Part shown: piece by piece, positions 47,508 through 58,076 of the stretch
Numbering within the stretch: the first letter of the stretch is position 1
How the letters are laid out: each line of letters begins with the position of its first letter
DNA from: Acidobacteriota bacterium
Lineage (GTDB): Bacteria; Actinomycetota; Acidimicrobiia; Acidimicrobiales; Microtrichaceae
Length of the DNA stretch: 64,000 nt
Assembly: GCA_003577145.1 (NCBI GenBank)
Contig: QEUP01000015.1
Location: 62,001 to 126,000 of the forward strand
Direction of reading: 5' to 3'
Position numbers and translations under genes: made by a program
The notes under the pieces: generated by a model
The model's database searches: none
The model's input: only the letters and a program-made list of their open reading frames with translations
Told to the model about the DNA's origin: nothing

Positions 47508-47523
47508 GTTTCCGGAGGGTTAA
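47508..47523 (-). promoter_or_regulatory. GlnR-like box upstream of amt
   Basis: The minus strand reads TTAAC-CCTCCG-GAAAC, matching the actinomycete GlnR half-set gTnAc-n6-GaAAc at 9 of the 10 specified positions counted loosely (first G is T). A second half-set at the expected distance is not seen, so binding might be weak. Amt-PII operons are classical GlnR targets. Confidence 0.45.
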
Positions 47524-47621
47524 ATCGCTGACTTCTGACCCTTTGTGACGCTCAGCCTGCCCGCGTTACCACCGTCGGTGAGAGGTGGGGTGCAAACGGC
47601 TGCGCGTGCCATGCTTGGCAC

Positions 47622-47810
47622 ATGGCCGTGCGCGACGATTGCCGTCACTACTCGAGCCGGTCGATCGGCCCGGACGAAATGGTCCAGCGGTGCCGGCTCG
47701 GGGCCGCCGACGAGATGCCCTTCGCCTGCCCCGAGGGCTGCCTGTTCTTCGAAGCCCGCTCGATCTCCGAGACCGGGTGGCGACGCCACTCCGACGAGCA
47801 GGACCGCTGA
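47622..47810 (+). CDS. Small four-Cys protein (possible zinc ribbon)
   Basis: Encodes 62 aa from ATG 47622; a CATGCT box lies 6 nt upstream. Four cysteines in a zinc-ribbon-like pattern: DDCRHY, RCRLG and ACPEGCLFFE (last pair C-x3-C). The rest is acidic and aromatic (FFEARSISETGW) with no membrane segment. The codon pattern and the isolated position between two unrelated minus-strand genes suggest an independent leaderless gene. I believe similar short proteins occur in actinobacteria but cannot name a family. Confidence 0.6.
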   Translation: MAVRDDCRHYSSRSIGPDEMVQRCRLGAADEMPFACPEGCLFFEARSISETGWRRHSDEQDR

Positions 47811-47854
47811 CAGCCGCCTCCGGTCCTTTCGCCGGTGGCCTGCGGGGCCGGGGC

Positions 47855-49417
47855 TCAGATCACCCTGCCGGTACCCTCCCAGTAGGGATCACGTAGCAAT
47901 CGCTTGTAGAGCTTGCCGGTCGGATGACGCGGCAGCCGCGCTACGAAGTCGATGCTACGGGGAAGCTTGTAGCCGGCCAGGTGCTCGCGGCAGTGGCCCA
48001 TGAGATCCCCGGCCAACTCGTCGGATGGCTCGTAACCGTCGACCAGTTCCACCGCGGCCTTGACCTGCTCGCCCATCTCGGCCTCGGGAATCCCGAAGAC
48101 CGCGGCGTCGGCCACAGCCGGGTGGCCGACGAGCACATGCTCTATCTCGGCGGGGTAGATGTTCACCCCGCCTGAGATGATCATGTCGATGCGGCGATCG
48201 GACATGTACAGGTAGCCGTCATCGTCCAGGTAGCCGATGTCACCCAGCGTGCCCACACCCGGTTCGCGGTGGGCGGCTGTGGTCTTGTCGGGGTCGTTGT
48301 GGTATTCGAAGTCGGTCCCGAGCTTGTTGCGGAAGTAGATCTGTCCGGCTTCCCCCGGACCGGCGAGCGTGTCGTCATCTCTCACGATCATCAACTCGAC
48401 GTTGTCCATCGCTCGACCGAGGCTGCCCGGATGTTCGAGCCACTCCTCGCTCGAGATCATCGTGAGGAAGCCACCTTCGGTTCCCCCGTAGTACTCGGTG
48501 ATGACCGGCCCCCACCAGTCGATCATCGACCGCTTCACCTCCGGCGGGCACGGCGCGGCTCCGTGCATCACCGTGACCAGAGAGGAGCCGTCGAATCCGC
48601 CCCGCACGTCGTCCGGGAGCTTGAGCAATCGCACGAACTGGGTCGGTACCAGGTGCACATTGGTCACCCGGTACCTGTCGATCAGCTCGAGCATCTCGGT
48701 CGGGTCGAACTTGTGGCGCATCACCAGGGTGCTTCCACCACCGATGAGCGGGAACACCGAGAAGACCCACTGGGCCGAGTGATAAGCCGGCCCGTCGAGG
48801 AGGGTCACCCCGTCGGATGGGAGCGACAGGAGATCACAGAACATCGTCGTGATCATCCCCAGGACCTCCAGCGGCAGGCCCACTTGCGTCAGGGTGCTCC
48901 GGACACCCTTCGGGAACCCGGTTGTCCCCGAGGTGTAGAACATCGGCCCGCCCATGCCCTGGTCCGGTGGCTCATCCGGGTTCCCCGAAGCGAGTACGGC
49001 TTCATAGGCCTCGAGGCCGTCGCGTGCCCCACCGATGACGATCCACTGGTCGACACCGTCGGTGGCGGGGTCGGCCCTGGCTTCGAGCGCGACGTCGGCG
49101 AAGCGGTCATCGACCACGAGCGCCTTGGCTCCGGAGTCCTCGAGCACGTATGCGAGCTCCTCTGCAACCCAGTGCCAGTTGATCGGTACAACGATCCACG
49201 AGCCGTGAGCAACGGCCACAGTCACCTCGAGGAGTTCCCGGCGGTTGCCCGACATCACCGCGATCGTCTGGCCAGGCGCCAAGCCTCGCTCACGTAGTGC
49301 GCTGAGGAGACGATTGGTCCGCTCGTCGAAGCCCCGCCAACTCGTCTCGCCGAACTCGTCGACGAGCGCAGGTACGTCGGGCTTGCGAGCAACGGTGGGC
49401 GCCAGCAGCTCTGCCAT
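47855..49417 (-). CDS. AMP-forming acyl-CoA synthetase (FadD-like)
   Basis: Encodes 520 aa from ATG 49417 (GGGGGA 9 nt upstream; another ATG two codons earlier). ANL superfamily: P-loop MFYTSGTTGFPKGV, ITEYYGGTEGGFL (A5), the hinge region YLYMSDRRIDMIISGGVNIYPAEIE (A7/A8) and catalytic Lys in RHPTGKLYKRLLRDPY (A10). It activates a carboxylic acid, probably a fatty or steroid-type acid, to its CoA thioester. The ketosteroid isomerase at 14.5 kb makes steroid side-chain acids conceivable; that is speculation. Confidence 0.92.
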   Translation of the reverse strand: MAELLAPTVARKPDVPALVDEFGETSWRGFDERTNRLLSALRERGLAPGQTIAVMSGNRRELLEVTVAVAHGSWIVVPINWHWVAEELAYVLEDSGAKALVVDDRFADVALEARADPATDGVDQWIVIGGARDGLEAYEAVLASGNPDEPPDQGMGGPMFYTSGTTGFPKGVRSTLTQVGLPLEVLGMITTMFCDLLSLPSDGVTLLDGPAYHSAQWVFSVFPLIGGGSTLVMRHKFDPTEMLELIDRYRVTNVHLVPTQFVRLLKLPDDVRGGFDGSSLVTVMHGAAPCPPEVKRSMIDWWGPVITEYYGGTEGGFLTMISSEEWLEHPGSLGRAMDNVELMIVRDDDTLAGPGEAGQIYFRNKLGTDFEYHNDPDKTTAAHREPGVGTLGDIGYLDDDGYLYMSDRRIDMIISGGVNIYPAEIEHVLVGHPAVADAAVFGIPEAEMGEQVKAAVELVDGYEPSDELAGDLMGHCREHLAGYKLPRSIDFVARLPRHPTGKLYKRLLRDPYWEGTGRVI

Positions 49418-49488
49418 CTCCATTTCCCCCGGATCGGCTACCGAACGATAGCGAAGACCCCGGGCCCGTGATCAGCCACGCCGCACGC

Positions 49489-50178
49489 TCACCGTTCCAT
49501 CGACTCGGGATCGATGAGATCCACCGGTTCGTCGGAACCACCGGTCGACTCGCCGCTGAGGTACGGCCGAACCACGTCAGGTATCTCGTGAGCAACACAG
49601 CCGACTTCGGCGACGCCGGACAAGACGACGACCTCGGGCTCGCACGGCAGGTAGGTCTGGTCCGGTATCTCGACGGAGAGAGACTCGATTCCGGGAGCCT
49701 CGATGAACAGCGTGCCCTCGCCGACAGCGATCGTCGCCGCCACCAGGCCACCCGTGCCGTCGTCCACCAGCACCTGACCCTCGTCGAAGACGACCGTCGT
49801 GCCCACCAGCTCGGACACTGCGCTCTCGCTCATGGTCCCCACGATCTCAACGCGATCGGCGTCGATGACCTCGATCGTTCCCCTGAAGACCGCTCCCCTG
49901 TCCACCGTCAGCCCTTCGACATCGATGTCCACCCTCTCCAAGTGCACACCCTGCCCGCTGACATCTTGCATGACCACGTCGATCGTCGGAACGCTTCCGA
50001 GTACCAGCACGCGAGCGACGAAGGGCAGGGAGGGGATCGACACAGTCACCTCCTCGCTGTCCAACACGTTCTCCTGGATCAAGTCGGCGACCTCATCCTG
50101 CACCACCGACCTGACAACCAGATCCACCACCACATAGACGATGACGACGACGAGAAGGACCACCAGCAGCTTCTTCAT
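49489..50178 (-). CDS. LmeA-like (DUF2993) phospholipid-binding protein
   Basis: Encodes 229 aa. ATG 50178 gives a clean N-terminal signal anchor (MKKLLVVLLVVVIVYVVVDLVV); the longer frame overlaps larE. The beta-rich body with repeated V-x-D/E-V strands (VHLERVDIDVEGLTVDRGAVFRGTIEVIDADRVEIVGTMSESAVSEL) is typical of DUF2993/LmeA, a periplasmic phosphatidylinositol-binding protein needed for mannan extension in mycobacteria. A C-terminal acidic tail follows. It lies 13 nt downstream of larE. Confidence 0.78.
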   Translation of the reverse strand: MKKLLVVLLVVVIVYVVVDLVVRSVVQDEVADLIQENVLDSEEVTVSIPSLPFVARVLVLGSVPTIDVVMQDVSGQGVHLERVDIDVEGLTVDRGAVFRGTIEVIDADRVEIVGTMSESAVSELVGTTVVFDEGQVLVDDGTGGLVAATIAVGEGTLFIEAPGIESLSVEIPDQTYLPCEPEVVVLSGVAEVGCVAHEIPDVVRPYLSGESTGGSDEPVDLIDPESMER

Positions 50179-50191
50179 CGCCTTGGCGCTC

Positions 50192-51061
50192 TCAAGCTTC
50201 CAGCGGTTGCCACCGCGATCCATCGGAGGCTGCGCGGTCAGTCGTGAGAGCATCATTGAGATTGCCCGAGCGCAACCCCGCTGGGTCGAGGGTCACACGC
50301 CGGTAGCCTGCGCTGCGCGCCGCGGCCTCGACGGCGGTCCGTGAGTCCAGCAGACGGGGGAGATCCACCAGCGGCACCTCTACCCGGGCCAGGTCGCCGT
50401 AGTGGCGGACCCTCAGATCAACGAAGCCCAACTGTCGGATCCGCCGCTCGGCCACCTCGACCCGTCGGAGCACACCGAGACTCACCTCGGTGCCGTAAGG
50501 GATGCGGGATGCCAGGCACGGCGCTGCCGGCTTGTCCCAGGTCACCAGACCCAGCCGGCGCGATTCGGAGCGGATCATCTCCTTGGTGAATCCGGCATCG
50601 ACGAGAGGAAAGCGCGCGCCGCGCGCTGCCGCCGCTCGTTGACCGGGACGGTGATCGGCGAGATCGTCGATGTTGACGCCCAGGACCACCGTGGCCGCCT
50701 CGCGGCGCGCGAGTGGCTCCAGCGCGTCGATTAGCGCGTCCTTGCAGTAGTAGCAACGATCACCGCTGTTGCGGCGGTATTCGGGGCGCTCCATCTCGCA
50801 CGTGGCGACCTCCCGCCAGCGAAGCCCCCACCCGGCCGCCAGCTCCGAGCAGGCCCGACGTTCGCTGGCAGCGAGCGAGGGTGACACCGCGGTGACAGCC
50901 TGCGCCCGATCGGTCCCCAGCACGTCGGTCGCCACCCAGGCGAGAAAGCTCGAGTCGGCGCCGCCGCTGAACGCCACCATCACCCGCCCCAGGTCACGGA
51001 GAACCTGAGCAAGCTCCCGGAACCGAGAGTCCTCCTTCTCCCCGAGGTTGGAGTCACGCAT
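50192..51061 (-). CDS. larE: LarE-like ATP-dependent sacrificial sulfur transferase
   Basis: Encodes 289 aa from ATG 51061 (CAGACT box 7 nt upstream). The reading frame remains open far upstream to 51715, but that part is antisense to the next gene. PP-loop AFSGGADSSFLAW at 30-42, a CYYCK motif at 103-107, and the sacrificial Cys182 in KPAAPCLASRIPYG (LarE Cys176). LarE donates its Cys sulfur to make the nickel-pincer cofactor of lactate racemase; no larA, larB or larC is in this window. Related PP-loop enzymes serve other sulfur-insertion reactions, so the final product is not certain. Confidence 0.88.
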   Translation of the reverse strand: MRDSNLGEKEDSRFRELAQVLRDLGRVMVAFSGGADSSFLAWVATDVLGTDRAQAVTAVSPSLAASERRACSELAAGWGLRWREVATCEMERPEYRRNSGDRCYYCKDALIDALEPLARREAATVVLGVNIDDLADHRPGQRAAAARGARFPLVDAGFTKEMIRSESRRLGLVTWDKPAAPCLASRIPYGTEVSLGVLRRVEVAERRIRQLGFVDLRVRHYGDLARVEVPLVDLPRLLDSRTAVEAAARSAGYRRVTLDPAGLRSGNLNDALTTDRAASDGSRWQPLEA

Positions 51062-51215
51062 GCCATCGAGTCTGCCTCCTCGAAACCTCCCTAACCAGGC
51101 CCGGCGTTTCACGTCGACGCTCGGCGGGCCGCGAAACCAGCCTGACCGGAGGCTAGAGTCCGCGCCGGGCCTCCCCGCCGGGCGCCGCAGGTAGCCGGTG
51201 AAGAAGGGTTTGAAC

Positions 51216-52547
51216 ATGGCACGAAAGGGCGCAGCGTGGCGTTTCTCCGCGCTGCTCATCGCCTTCGGTCTGGCCGCCGCTGCTTGCAGCGACGACGAGA
51301 GTGGCGATACGACCACCACGACCGAGGCCAACACGGTGACGACCGAGGGCGAGGCGACAACGACCGGCGGAGAAGGACCGGGCAGCGACGGCACGTTCGC
51401 CCTCGGCTCGATCCTCCCGCTCACGGGCGAGTTGGCGGAGTTCGGCCCCGGAATGCAAGCGGCAGTGGAGATGGCAGTGGCCGACATCAACGCCGCAGGG
51501 GGGGTGAACGGGAGCGAGGTCACCCTGACGAAGAAGGACTCCGCCAACGATGTCGAGACGGCCGGGCCGGCAGCTGAGAGCCTGGTCAACAGCGACGATG
51601 TCGATGCTGTGATCGGCGCCGCCTCGAGCGGTGTCACGTTGGCCGCCGTGATCGACACGGTTACCGGTGCCGAGCGGCTCGAGTGCTCGGGTTCCACCAC
51701 CGGCCCGCAGCTCACCGAGTACGGGGACGGCGGCTACTTCTTCCGCACTGCCCCATCGGATCTCTACCAGGCTCAGGTCCTGGTCGACCTCATCGCCGCC
51801 GAGGGCTACGCCAGCGTTGCGATCGTCTACCGCGACGACACCTACGGTGATGCATTGGCGGCTGCGACCGCGGACATACTGCTCGAAGAGGTGGGCGTCG
51901 AGGTGTCCGAGATCGCCATGGACCCGAACGGGACGGACTTCTCCAACGACGTCGAGCAGATCGTGAACGAAGATCCGGGGGCGATCCTACTGATCGCCTA
52001 CCAAGAGGAAGGCGCACGTCTGCTCGAGGAGATGATCAAGCAGGGGATCGGCCCTGCCGACAAGCCAATCTTGGTCACCGATGGACTGGCATCCGAAGAA
52101 CTTGCCAGTGCCGTCGATCCCGACGATCCAGCGGTGCTCAACGCCATGAGGGGCACCCGACCGGCTTCTGAGGGGGAGCCCACCGAGTTCAACGAGCGCC
52201 TCATGGCCGAGTACGGCGTGGCAACCACCTTCGGGCCCCGGTTCTACGATTGCGTGATGGTGCTCGCGCTTGCCGCCGAAGAAGCGGGAACCGACGACCC
52301 GACGAAAGTGGTCGAACAGGTCATCGGCATCACCAAGGACGGCGAGGCCTGCACCAGCTTCGCGGAGTGCAAGGCCGCCATAGCCGAGGGTACCGACATC
52401 AAGTACGAAGGGGTCACCTCGTTCGAGTTCAACGAGTTCGGCGAGCCCGACAGGGGCATATACCAGATCTGGCACTTCGACACCGAAGGGCTGATCGTGC
52501 CCGACGACACCGTCACCGTCGGCGTTGACGGGGCTAGTGACGAGTAG
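51216..52547 (+). CDS. Branched-chain amino acid-type ABC substrate-binding lipoprotein
   Basis: Encodes 443 aa; ATG 51216 has AAGAAGGG 7 nt upstream. The signal peptide ends FGLAAAAC (lipobox Cys), followed by a Thr/Glu-rich linker, then a Leu/Ile/Val-binding fold: FALGSILPLTGELAEFGPGMQAAVEMAVADINAAGGVNG, SSGVTLAAVIDTV, YRDDTYGDALAAATADIL, LIAYQEEGARLLEEMIKQG. Class I periplasmic binding protein, LivJ-like. No permease or ATPase genes are adjacent, so it is either an orphan binding protein or served by a distant transporter. Confidence 0.9.
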   Translation: MARKGAAWRFSALLIAFGLAAAACSDDESGDTTTTTEANTVTTEGEATTTGGEGPGSDGTFALGSILPLTGELAEFGPGMQAAVEMAVADINAAGGVNGSEVTLTKKDSANDVETAGPAAESLVNSDDVDAVIGAASSGVTLAAVIDTVTGAERLECSGSTTGPQLTEYGDGGYFFRTAPSDLYQAQVLVDLIAAEGYASVAIVYRDDTYGDALAAATADILLEEVGVEVSEIAMDPNGTDFSNDVEQIVNEDPGAILLIAYQEEGARLLEEMIKQGIGPADKPILVTDGLASEELASAVDPDDPAVLNAMRGTRPASEGEPTEFNERLMAEYGVATTFGPRFYDCVMVLALAAEEAGTDDPTKVVEQVIGITKDGEACTSFAECKAAIAEGTDIKYEGVTSFEFNEFGEPDRGIYQIWHFDTEGLIVPDDTVTVGVDGASDE

Positions 52548-52598
52548 GCAGAACCGGCCGGCCTGCCGCCAGCGACGATTCGGGAGCAGCTACGCCTT

Positions 52599-53285
52599 TC
52601 AGGACCCGGGGACCGTCGCCGCGAGGGCTTCGTCCACGGTTGCCACCATCCCGATGTAGAAGCGCCCGAATTCGGCGTAGACGGCCGAGGCCTCGTCGAA
52701 GCGCATCGCGTACACGACCTCTTTGAGCGCGTCAGGGTTGGCGCAAAAGAGGGTGACACCCCACTCGTAGTCGTCCAAACCGGTCGAGCCGGTGACGACC
52801 TGCAGCACACGACCGGCGAACTTGCGACCCGTCGAACCGTGTTGGTGCATGAGCTCGCTTCGTTGCTCGTAAGGAAGGGTGAACCAGTTCTGGTCGGCTT
52901 CGCGGCGCTTGGACATCGGGTAGAAGCAGAAGACCGGCTTCTGCTCCGGTGGCAGTTGGGGGAACAGGCGAGTCTGCTTCATCTGCTCGGGTGCACCCTG
53001 GGCGTACTCAGACACCTCTGTGAGCGAGGCGTACGAATCAACAAGGGCGAGCCCGGCGGATGCGAGGGCCGTCTGCAACCGTCTGAGGCGCCAGAGGTCC
53101 TGGCCCAGGGCCATGAAGGCGATGTCGGCTTTGTGCCCGAGAATTGCCGCGACAACGACCTGGTCACCGGCTGCGCGGGCGTCTTCGACCGCGGCGACAA
53201 CTGCCCCGCGGTCGATTTCCCGGTCGAGACGGTGGAACAGATGAAGTACGCCGAGGCCAGAGGTCGGCGTCACAGGCTCGGGCAC
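52599..53285 (-). CDS. hemQ: Coproheme decarboxylase (HemQ/ChdC)
   Basis: Encodes 228 aa from GTG 53285 (TAGACT 6 nt upstream). Chlorite-dismutase fold with the ChdC hallmarks: catalytic Tyr122 in FYPMSKRREADQNWF, proximal heme His149 in LMHQHGSTGRKFAGRV, and ITGSTGLDDYEWGVTLF-type closing motif (VVTGSTGLDDYEWG). It decarboxylates coproheme twice to heme b, the last step of the coproporphyrin-dependent pathway. It stands alone, 22 kb from hemE-hemH-hemY. Confidence 0.95.
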   Translation of the reverse strand: MPEPVTPTSGLGVLHLFHRLDREIDRGAVVAAVEDARAAGDQVVVAAILGHKADIAFMALGQDLWRLRRLQTALASAGLALVDSYASLTEVSEYAQGAPEQMKQTRLFPQLPPEQKPVFCFYPMSKRREADQNWFTLPYEQRSELMHQHGSTGRKFAGRVLQVVTGSTGLDDYEWGVTLFCANPDALKEVVYAMRFDEASAVYAEFGRFYIGMVATVDEALAATVPGS

Positions 53286-53291
53286 AACGCG

Positions 53292-53297
53292 AGTCTA
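53292..53297 (-). promoter_or_regulatory. -10 box TAGACT of hemQ (leaderless)
   Basis: Minus-strand TAGACT, 6 nt before GTG 53285; identical in sequence and spacing to the box before the DtxR-like gene. Confidence 0.5.
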
Positions 53298-53331
53298 TTC
53301 GGACGGCTTCCGGACCGAGCCCGCGCCGTGC

Positions 53332-55560
53332 TCAGCGGACCGCCTCCACGGTCACGATGGCGTTGTAGTCCGGGATCTTCGACCGAGGATCGCGATGTGC
53401 CGGCGACGGGTCGATCAGGGCGTTGCCCTCGGGCCAGTAGACCTGAAGGGAGCGGCTCGGCAACCTCACGAGCTTGAGGCGCCCTTCCATCGCCCCGAAA
53501 TCCGACACCAACCTCACCCGGGCCCCCTCTCCGAGCCCGAGTTCGGCTGCGTCGTCTCGGTCCATGAACACCGCGTCTCGTGCAGCACCGGTTTGCGGGT
53601 CGACCTGGCCCTGCACGATCGAGTTGAACTGCTTGCCGCGCCGGGTGGCGACCGTGAAGAACCCGGTGCCCAGCGCAGTTGCAGATACCTCGAGTGCAGA
53701 AAAGGACGCACGCCTGCTCGGCGTGGGGAAGTCCCCGTCGCGGCACAGATGCCTGCCGCCCCACTGCACCTGATCACCTGTCTCGGCCAGTGTCTCGATG
53801 CCGGCGTAGGCGGGGACGACCGCCGCGATCTCGGTTCGCAGGGCCCGGTTGTCGGGCCACGAGAAGAGCGGCCGGTACTCGGGCCTGACCCGCTGCGCCA
53901 CGTCGGCGAACAGGCGCCATTCGCTGCGGGCCTCGCCCACGGGGCGGGGGATCTCGGGTGAGTAGACGATGCGCCGCTCCGTGGTCGTCTCGGTGCCTCC
54001 CCCCTCCTGCTCGTAGCGGGTGCGGACCGGCAGGAGCAGGACTTCGTCCCCGGGCAGCAGCATCTGGTTGGTCAAGACGATGTCCTGGTGGACCCGCAGG
54101 GGGACGCGTTCGAGGGCCCGCCTCACCCGCTCGCGTTCGGGTAGGACCTCGAGGAAGTTCCCCCCGGACGCCCACAGCACGTCCAGGTCCCCGTCCAGCG
54201 CGGCGTCGACCATCTCGGGTGCTGTCATGCCTGGTCCGGCAGGGATCGGGAACCCCCAAAGCCGCGAGAGCCGAGCACACGAGACCTCGTCGACGTCGAG
54301 ACCTCCCGGCAGGGCAGTGGCGTAGGCACCCATCTCCGCGCCCCCCTGGACGCCGGAGTGACCGCGCAACGGCATGAGGCCGGCGCCGTCGCGACCGACG
54401 TTGCCTCGGGCCAGCGCCAGGTTGACGATGGCCCGGACGCCATCCACGGCTGTGACGTGCTGGGTGATTCCCATCGACCACAGCAGGATCGCCGAACCAG
54501 CGGCCGAGTACTCGTCACAGAACGACGAGACCTGATCGATCGAGAGGCCGGCGGCTCGAAGCAACTCCCCCATCGCCTGACCGGCCAGCGCTTCCTCCAG
54601 CTCGTCCCATCCGAGCGTGCAACGCTCGATGAAGCCCCTGTCCAGTTCGCCGCGTTCCATGAGGAGCTTGAGGGCCGCGTTCGCGAAAGCCACGTCACCG
54701 CCGGGGCGCACCGGGATGTGCAGATCGCAGATCCTGGTGCCGAAGAGCGCCGACTCCAGGTTGGAGGGCACCCAGTAGGCCTCGAGACCAGGCTCGAGGT
54801 AGGGGTTGACGACCACGACGCGACAACCACGCTGCTTGGCCAGGTACAGGTACTTCATGAACACGGGTTGGTTGTTGGCCGGATTCGCCCCCCAGATCAC
54901 GACGAGCTCCGACTCGAGCACGTCCTGCAACGAGCAGGTGGCCGCGGCGACCCCGATGCTTGCCTTGAGGCCCAGCGTGGAAGGTGCGTGGCACACCCGG
55001 GCGGCCGAGTCGATTCCGCGAATTCCCATGGCGCGAGCCGCCTTGCCGGCCACGTAATAGGTCTCGTTCGTCAACCCACGGCTCGTGAGGTAGATGGCGA
55101 TCCGTTCGGGATTCGTGTCACGGATCGCGCCGGCGAGGGTCTCCAGCGCCAGGTCCCATCCGATCCGCTCGAAGCCCGGCTCTCCCCGCCGTCTCCGCAG
55201 CGGGTAGCCGAGACGGCCCATGCGGCGGAGTTGCTCCGCCGAGTGGCCCCTGATGGCGGCCACATCCGAAACGACGATCGGATCGAAGGGGTCGGAGGTG
55301 TTGAGCTCCAGCAGGCGCAGCCGGGATGTGCAGAGGTGGATTCCGTCGATGGTCCAGTCGTGCAGACCGGCCACTCCCAGGGCACAGCCGTCACAGACCC
55401 CTTTGGTCAGGACCTGCCACGCGTAGCGAGGGTGAGCCCGGTTGTCCCACGCGGCGCGGGCCATCTCCCCATAGGGCTCGGGCTTTTGGGAACCCGTGCC
55501 GAAGGGCCGCAGGCTGACCCAGTGACTGGGATCGAAACGGACCTGGTCGCGCCAGCTCAC
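53332..55560 (-). CDS. FdhF/YdeP-family molybdopterin oxidoreductase
   Basis: Encodes 742 aa from GTG 55560, in a 4-nt overlap (GTGA) with fdhD; the open frame runs 159 codons further, but that part is antisense-like to fdhD. N-terminal GVCDGCALG (C56, C59) with LCTSR (C77) gives only three cluster-type Cys, as in YdeP-like proteins. The active-site segment SAARVCHAPSTLGLKASIG places Cys190 where formate dehydrogenases have Sec/Cys. A C-terminal molybdopterin-dinucleotide domain (RGKQFNSIVQGQVDPQTGAARDAVFM) is present. Proposed formate or related oxidoreductase; FdhD supplies sulfur to the Mo centre. The electron partner is unknown. Confidence 0.88.
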   Translation of the reverse strand: MSWRDQVRFDPSHWVSLRPFGTGSQKPEPYGEMARAAWDNRAHPRYAWQVLTKGVCDGCALGVAGLHDWTIDGIHLCTSRLRLLELNTSDPFDPIVVSDVAAIRGHSAEQLRRMGRLGYPLRRRRGEPGFERIGWDLALETLAGAIRDTNPERIAIYLTSRGLTNETYYVAGKAARAMGIRGIDSAARVCHAPSTLGLKASIGVAAATCSLQDVLESELVVIWGANPANNQPVFMKYLYLAKQRGCRVVVVNPYLEPGLEAYWVPSNLESALFGTRICDLHIPVRPGGDVAFANAALKLLMERGELDRGFIERCTLGWDELEEALAGQAMGELLRAAGLSIDQVSSFCDEYSAAGSAILLWSMGITQHVTAVDGVRAIVNLALARGNVGRDGAGLMPLRGHSGVQGGAEMGAYATALPGGLDVDEVSCARLSRLWGFPIPAGPGMTAPEMVDAALDGDLDVLWASGGNFLEVLPERERVRRALERVPLRVHQDIVLTNQMLLPGDEVLLLPVRTRYEQEGGGTETTTERRIVYSPEIPRPVGEARSEWRLFADVAQRVRPEYRPLFSWPDNRALRTEIAAVVPAYAGIETLAETGDQVQWGGRHLCRDGDFPTPSRRASFSALEVSATALGTGFFTVATRRGKQFNSIVQGQVDPQTGAARDAVFMDRDDAAELGLGEGARVRLVSDFGAMEGRLKLVRLPSRSLQVYWPEGNALIDPSPAHRDPRSKIPDYNAIVTVEAVR

Positions 55561-56366
55561 GGCCGCCCGCCCGATCCCTGTTCGACATAGAGGTTCACGT
55601 CGCCGTCGCGAGCGAAGCCGTAGAGCCCGATCCCTGCCCGTCGAGCTGTCTGCGCCGCCAGCGCCGAGGGGGCGCTCACCGACACGATCACCGCGAAGCC
55701 GCCGGCCCACGCCTTCTGCACGATCTCGAACGACGACCGGCCACTCACGTACAGGCCGCAGCCGCCCGCCGGTAGGCGGCCTCCCTGAACCAGGGAGCCA
55801 AGGATCTTGTCGACGGCGTTGTGACGGCCGATGTCCTCCCGCACGGCCAGGAGCTCTCCACCGGTATCGAAGGCTGCCGCCGCATGCACACCACCGGTGA
55901 CATCGAACAGCGTCTGCTGAGAGCGCACCCGCCGGGCGATGGCCGTGATGACGCCGGGGTCGAAAGGGGAAGCGTCGACAACGCGCCCCCATCGCCGGCT
56001 CAGCCTGTCGATGGCCTCTGATCCACAGAGACCGCACGAGGAGGTTGCCAGGCCGAGTCGGGGGGTCGGCGGGGGGGCCCGCCCCCCGGTTTCGACGTCG
56101 ACCACGTTGAACTCACCCTCCACTGCGCTCCCGGTGGCGCAGTAGCGGCTGCCTGTCACCGGGACGTCCCCGAGAAGGCCCTCACTGAAGCAGAACCCGA
56201 TGGCCAGCTCGAAGTCCTCGCCAGGGGTGCGCATGGTCGTGGCGACGAGGTGGTTGTCGAGCCTGATCTCGAGGGGTTCCTCCACGATCAGCTCGTCCGG
56301 GACGCGAGTCAGCCGCTCGTGTTCGTAGCGGCTGATCAACACCCTCCGGGTCCGTCCTCGCCCCAC
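55557..56366 (-). CDS. fdhD: Formate dehydrogenase sulfurtransferase FdhD
   Basis: Encodes 269 aa from GTG 56366. Conserved regions DELIVEEPLEIRLDNHLVATTMRTPGEDFELAIGFCFSEGL, the catalytic Cys pair in TSSCGLCGSEAI, DVTGGVHAAAAFDTGGELLAVREDIGRHNAVDKILG and SGRSSFEIVQKAWAGGFAVIVSVSAPSALA. FdhD transfers sulfur from a cysteine desulfurase to the bis-MGD cofactor. It is translationally coupled to the oxidoreductase gene, its probable client. Confidence 0.95.
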   Translation of the reverse strand: MGRGRTRRVLISRYEHERLTRVPDELIVEEPLEIRLDNHLVATTMRTPGEDFELAIGFCFSEGLLGDVPVTGSRYCATGSAVEGEFNVVDVETGGRAPPPTPRLGLATSSCGLCGSEAIDRLSRRWGRVVDASPFDPGVITAIARRVRSQQTLFDVTGGVHAAAAFDTGGELLAVREDIGRHNAVDKILGSLVQGGRLPAGGCGLYVSGRSSFEIVQKAWAGGFAVIVSVSAPSALAAQTARRAGIGLYGFARDGDVNLYVEQGSGGRP

Positions 56367-56392
56367 GCCCCGAGAGTAGGCGCGGCGCCGGA

Positions 56393-58015
<1,623 letters not shown>

Positions 58016-58076
58016 TTATCCTCCGTAGGTGCAGCAACCGGTGGTGAGTCGGCCTGCAGCCGACCACCCGACCTTT

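Noticed and set aside
51062-51715. A long upstream extension of the LarE frame
   Set aside because: It lies antisense to the solute-binding lipoprotein gene; the LarE family begins near ATG 51061.
55561-56037. A 159-codon extension of the oxidoreductase frame into fdhD
   Set aside because: The translation is Arg-rich shadow of fdhD; the GTG in the GTGA overlap gives a normal N-terminus.
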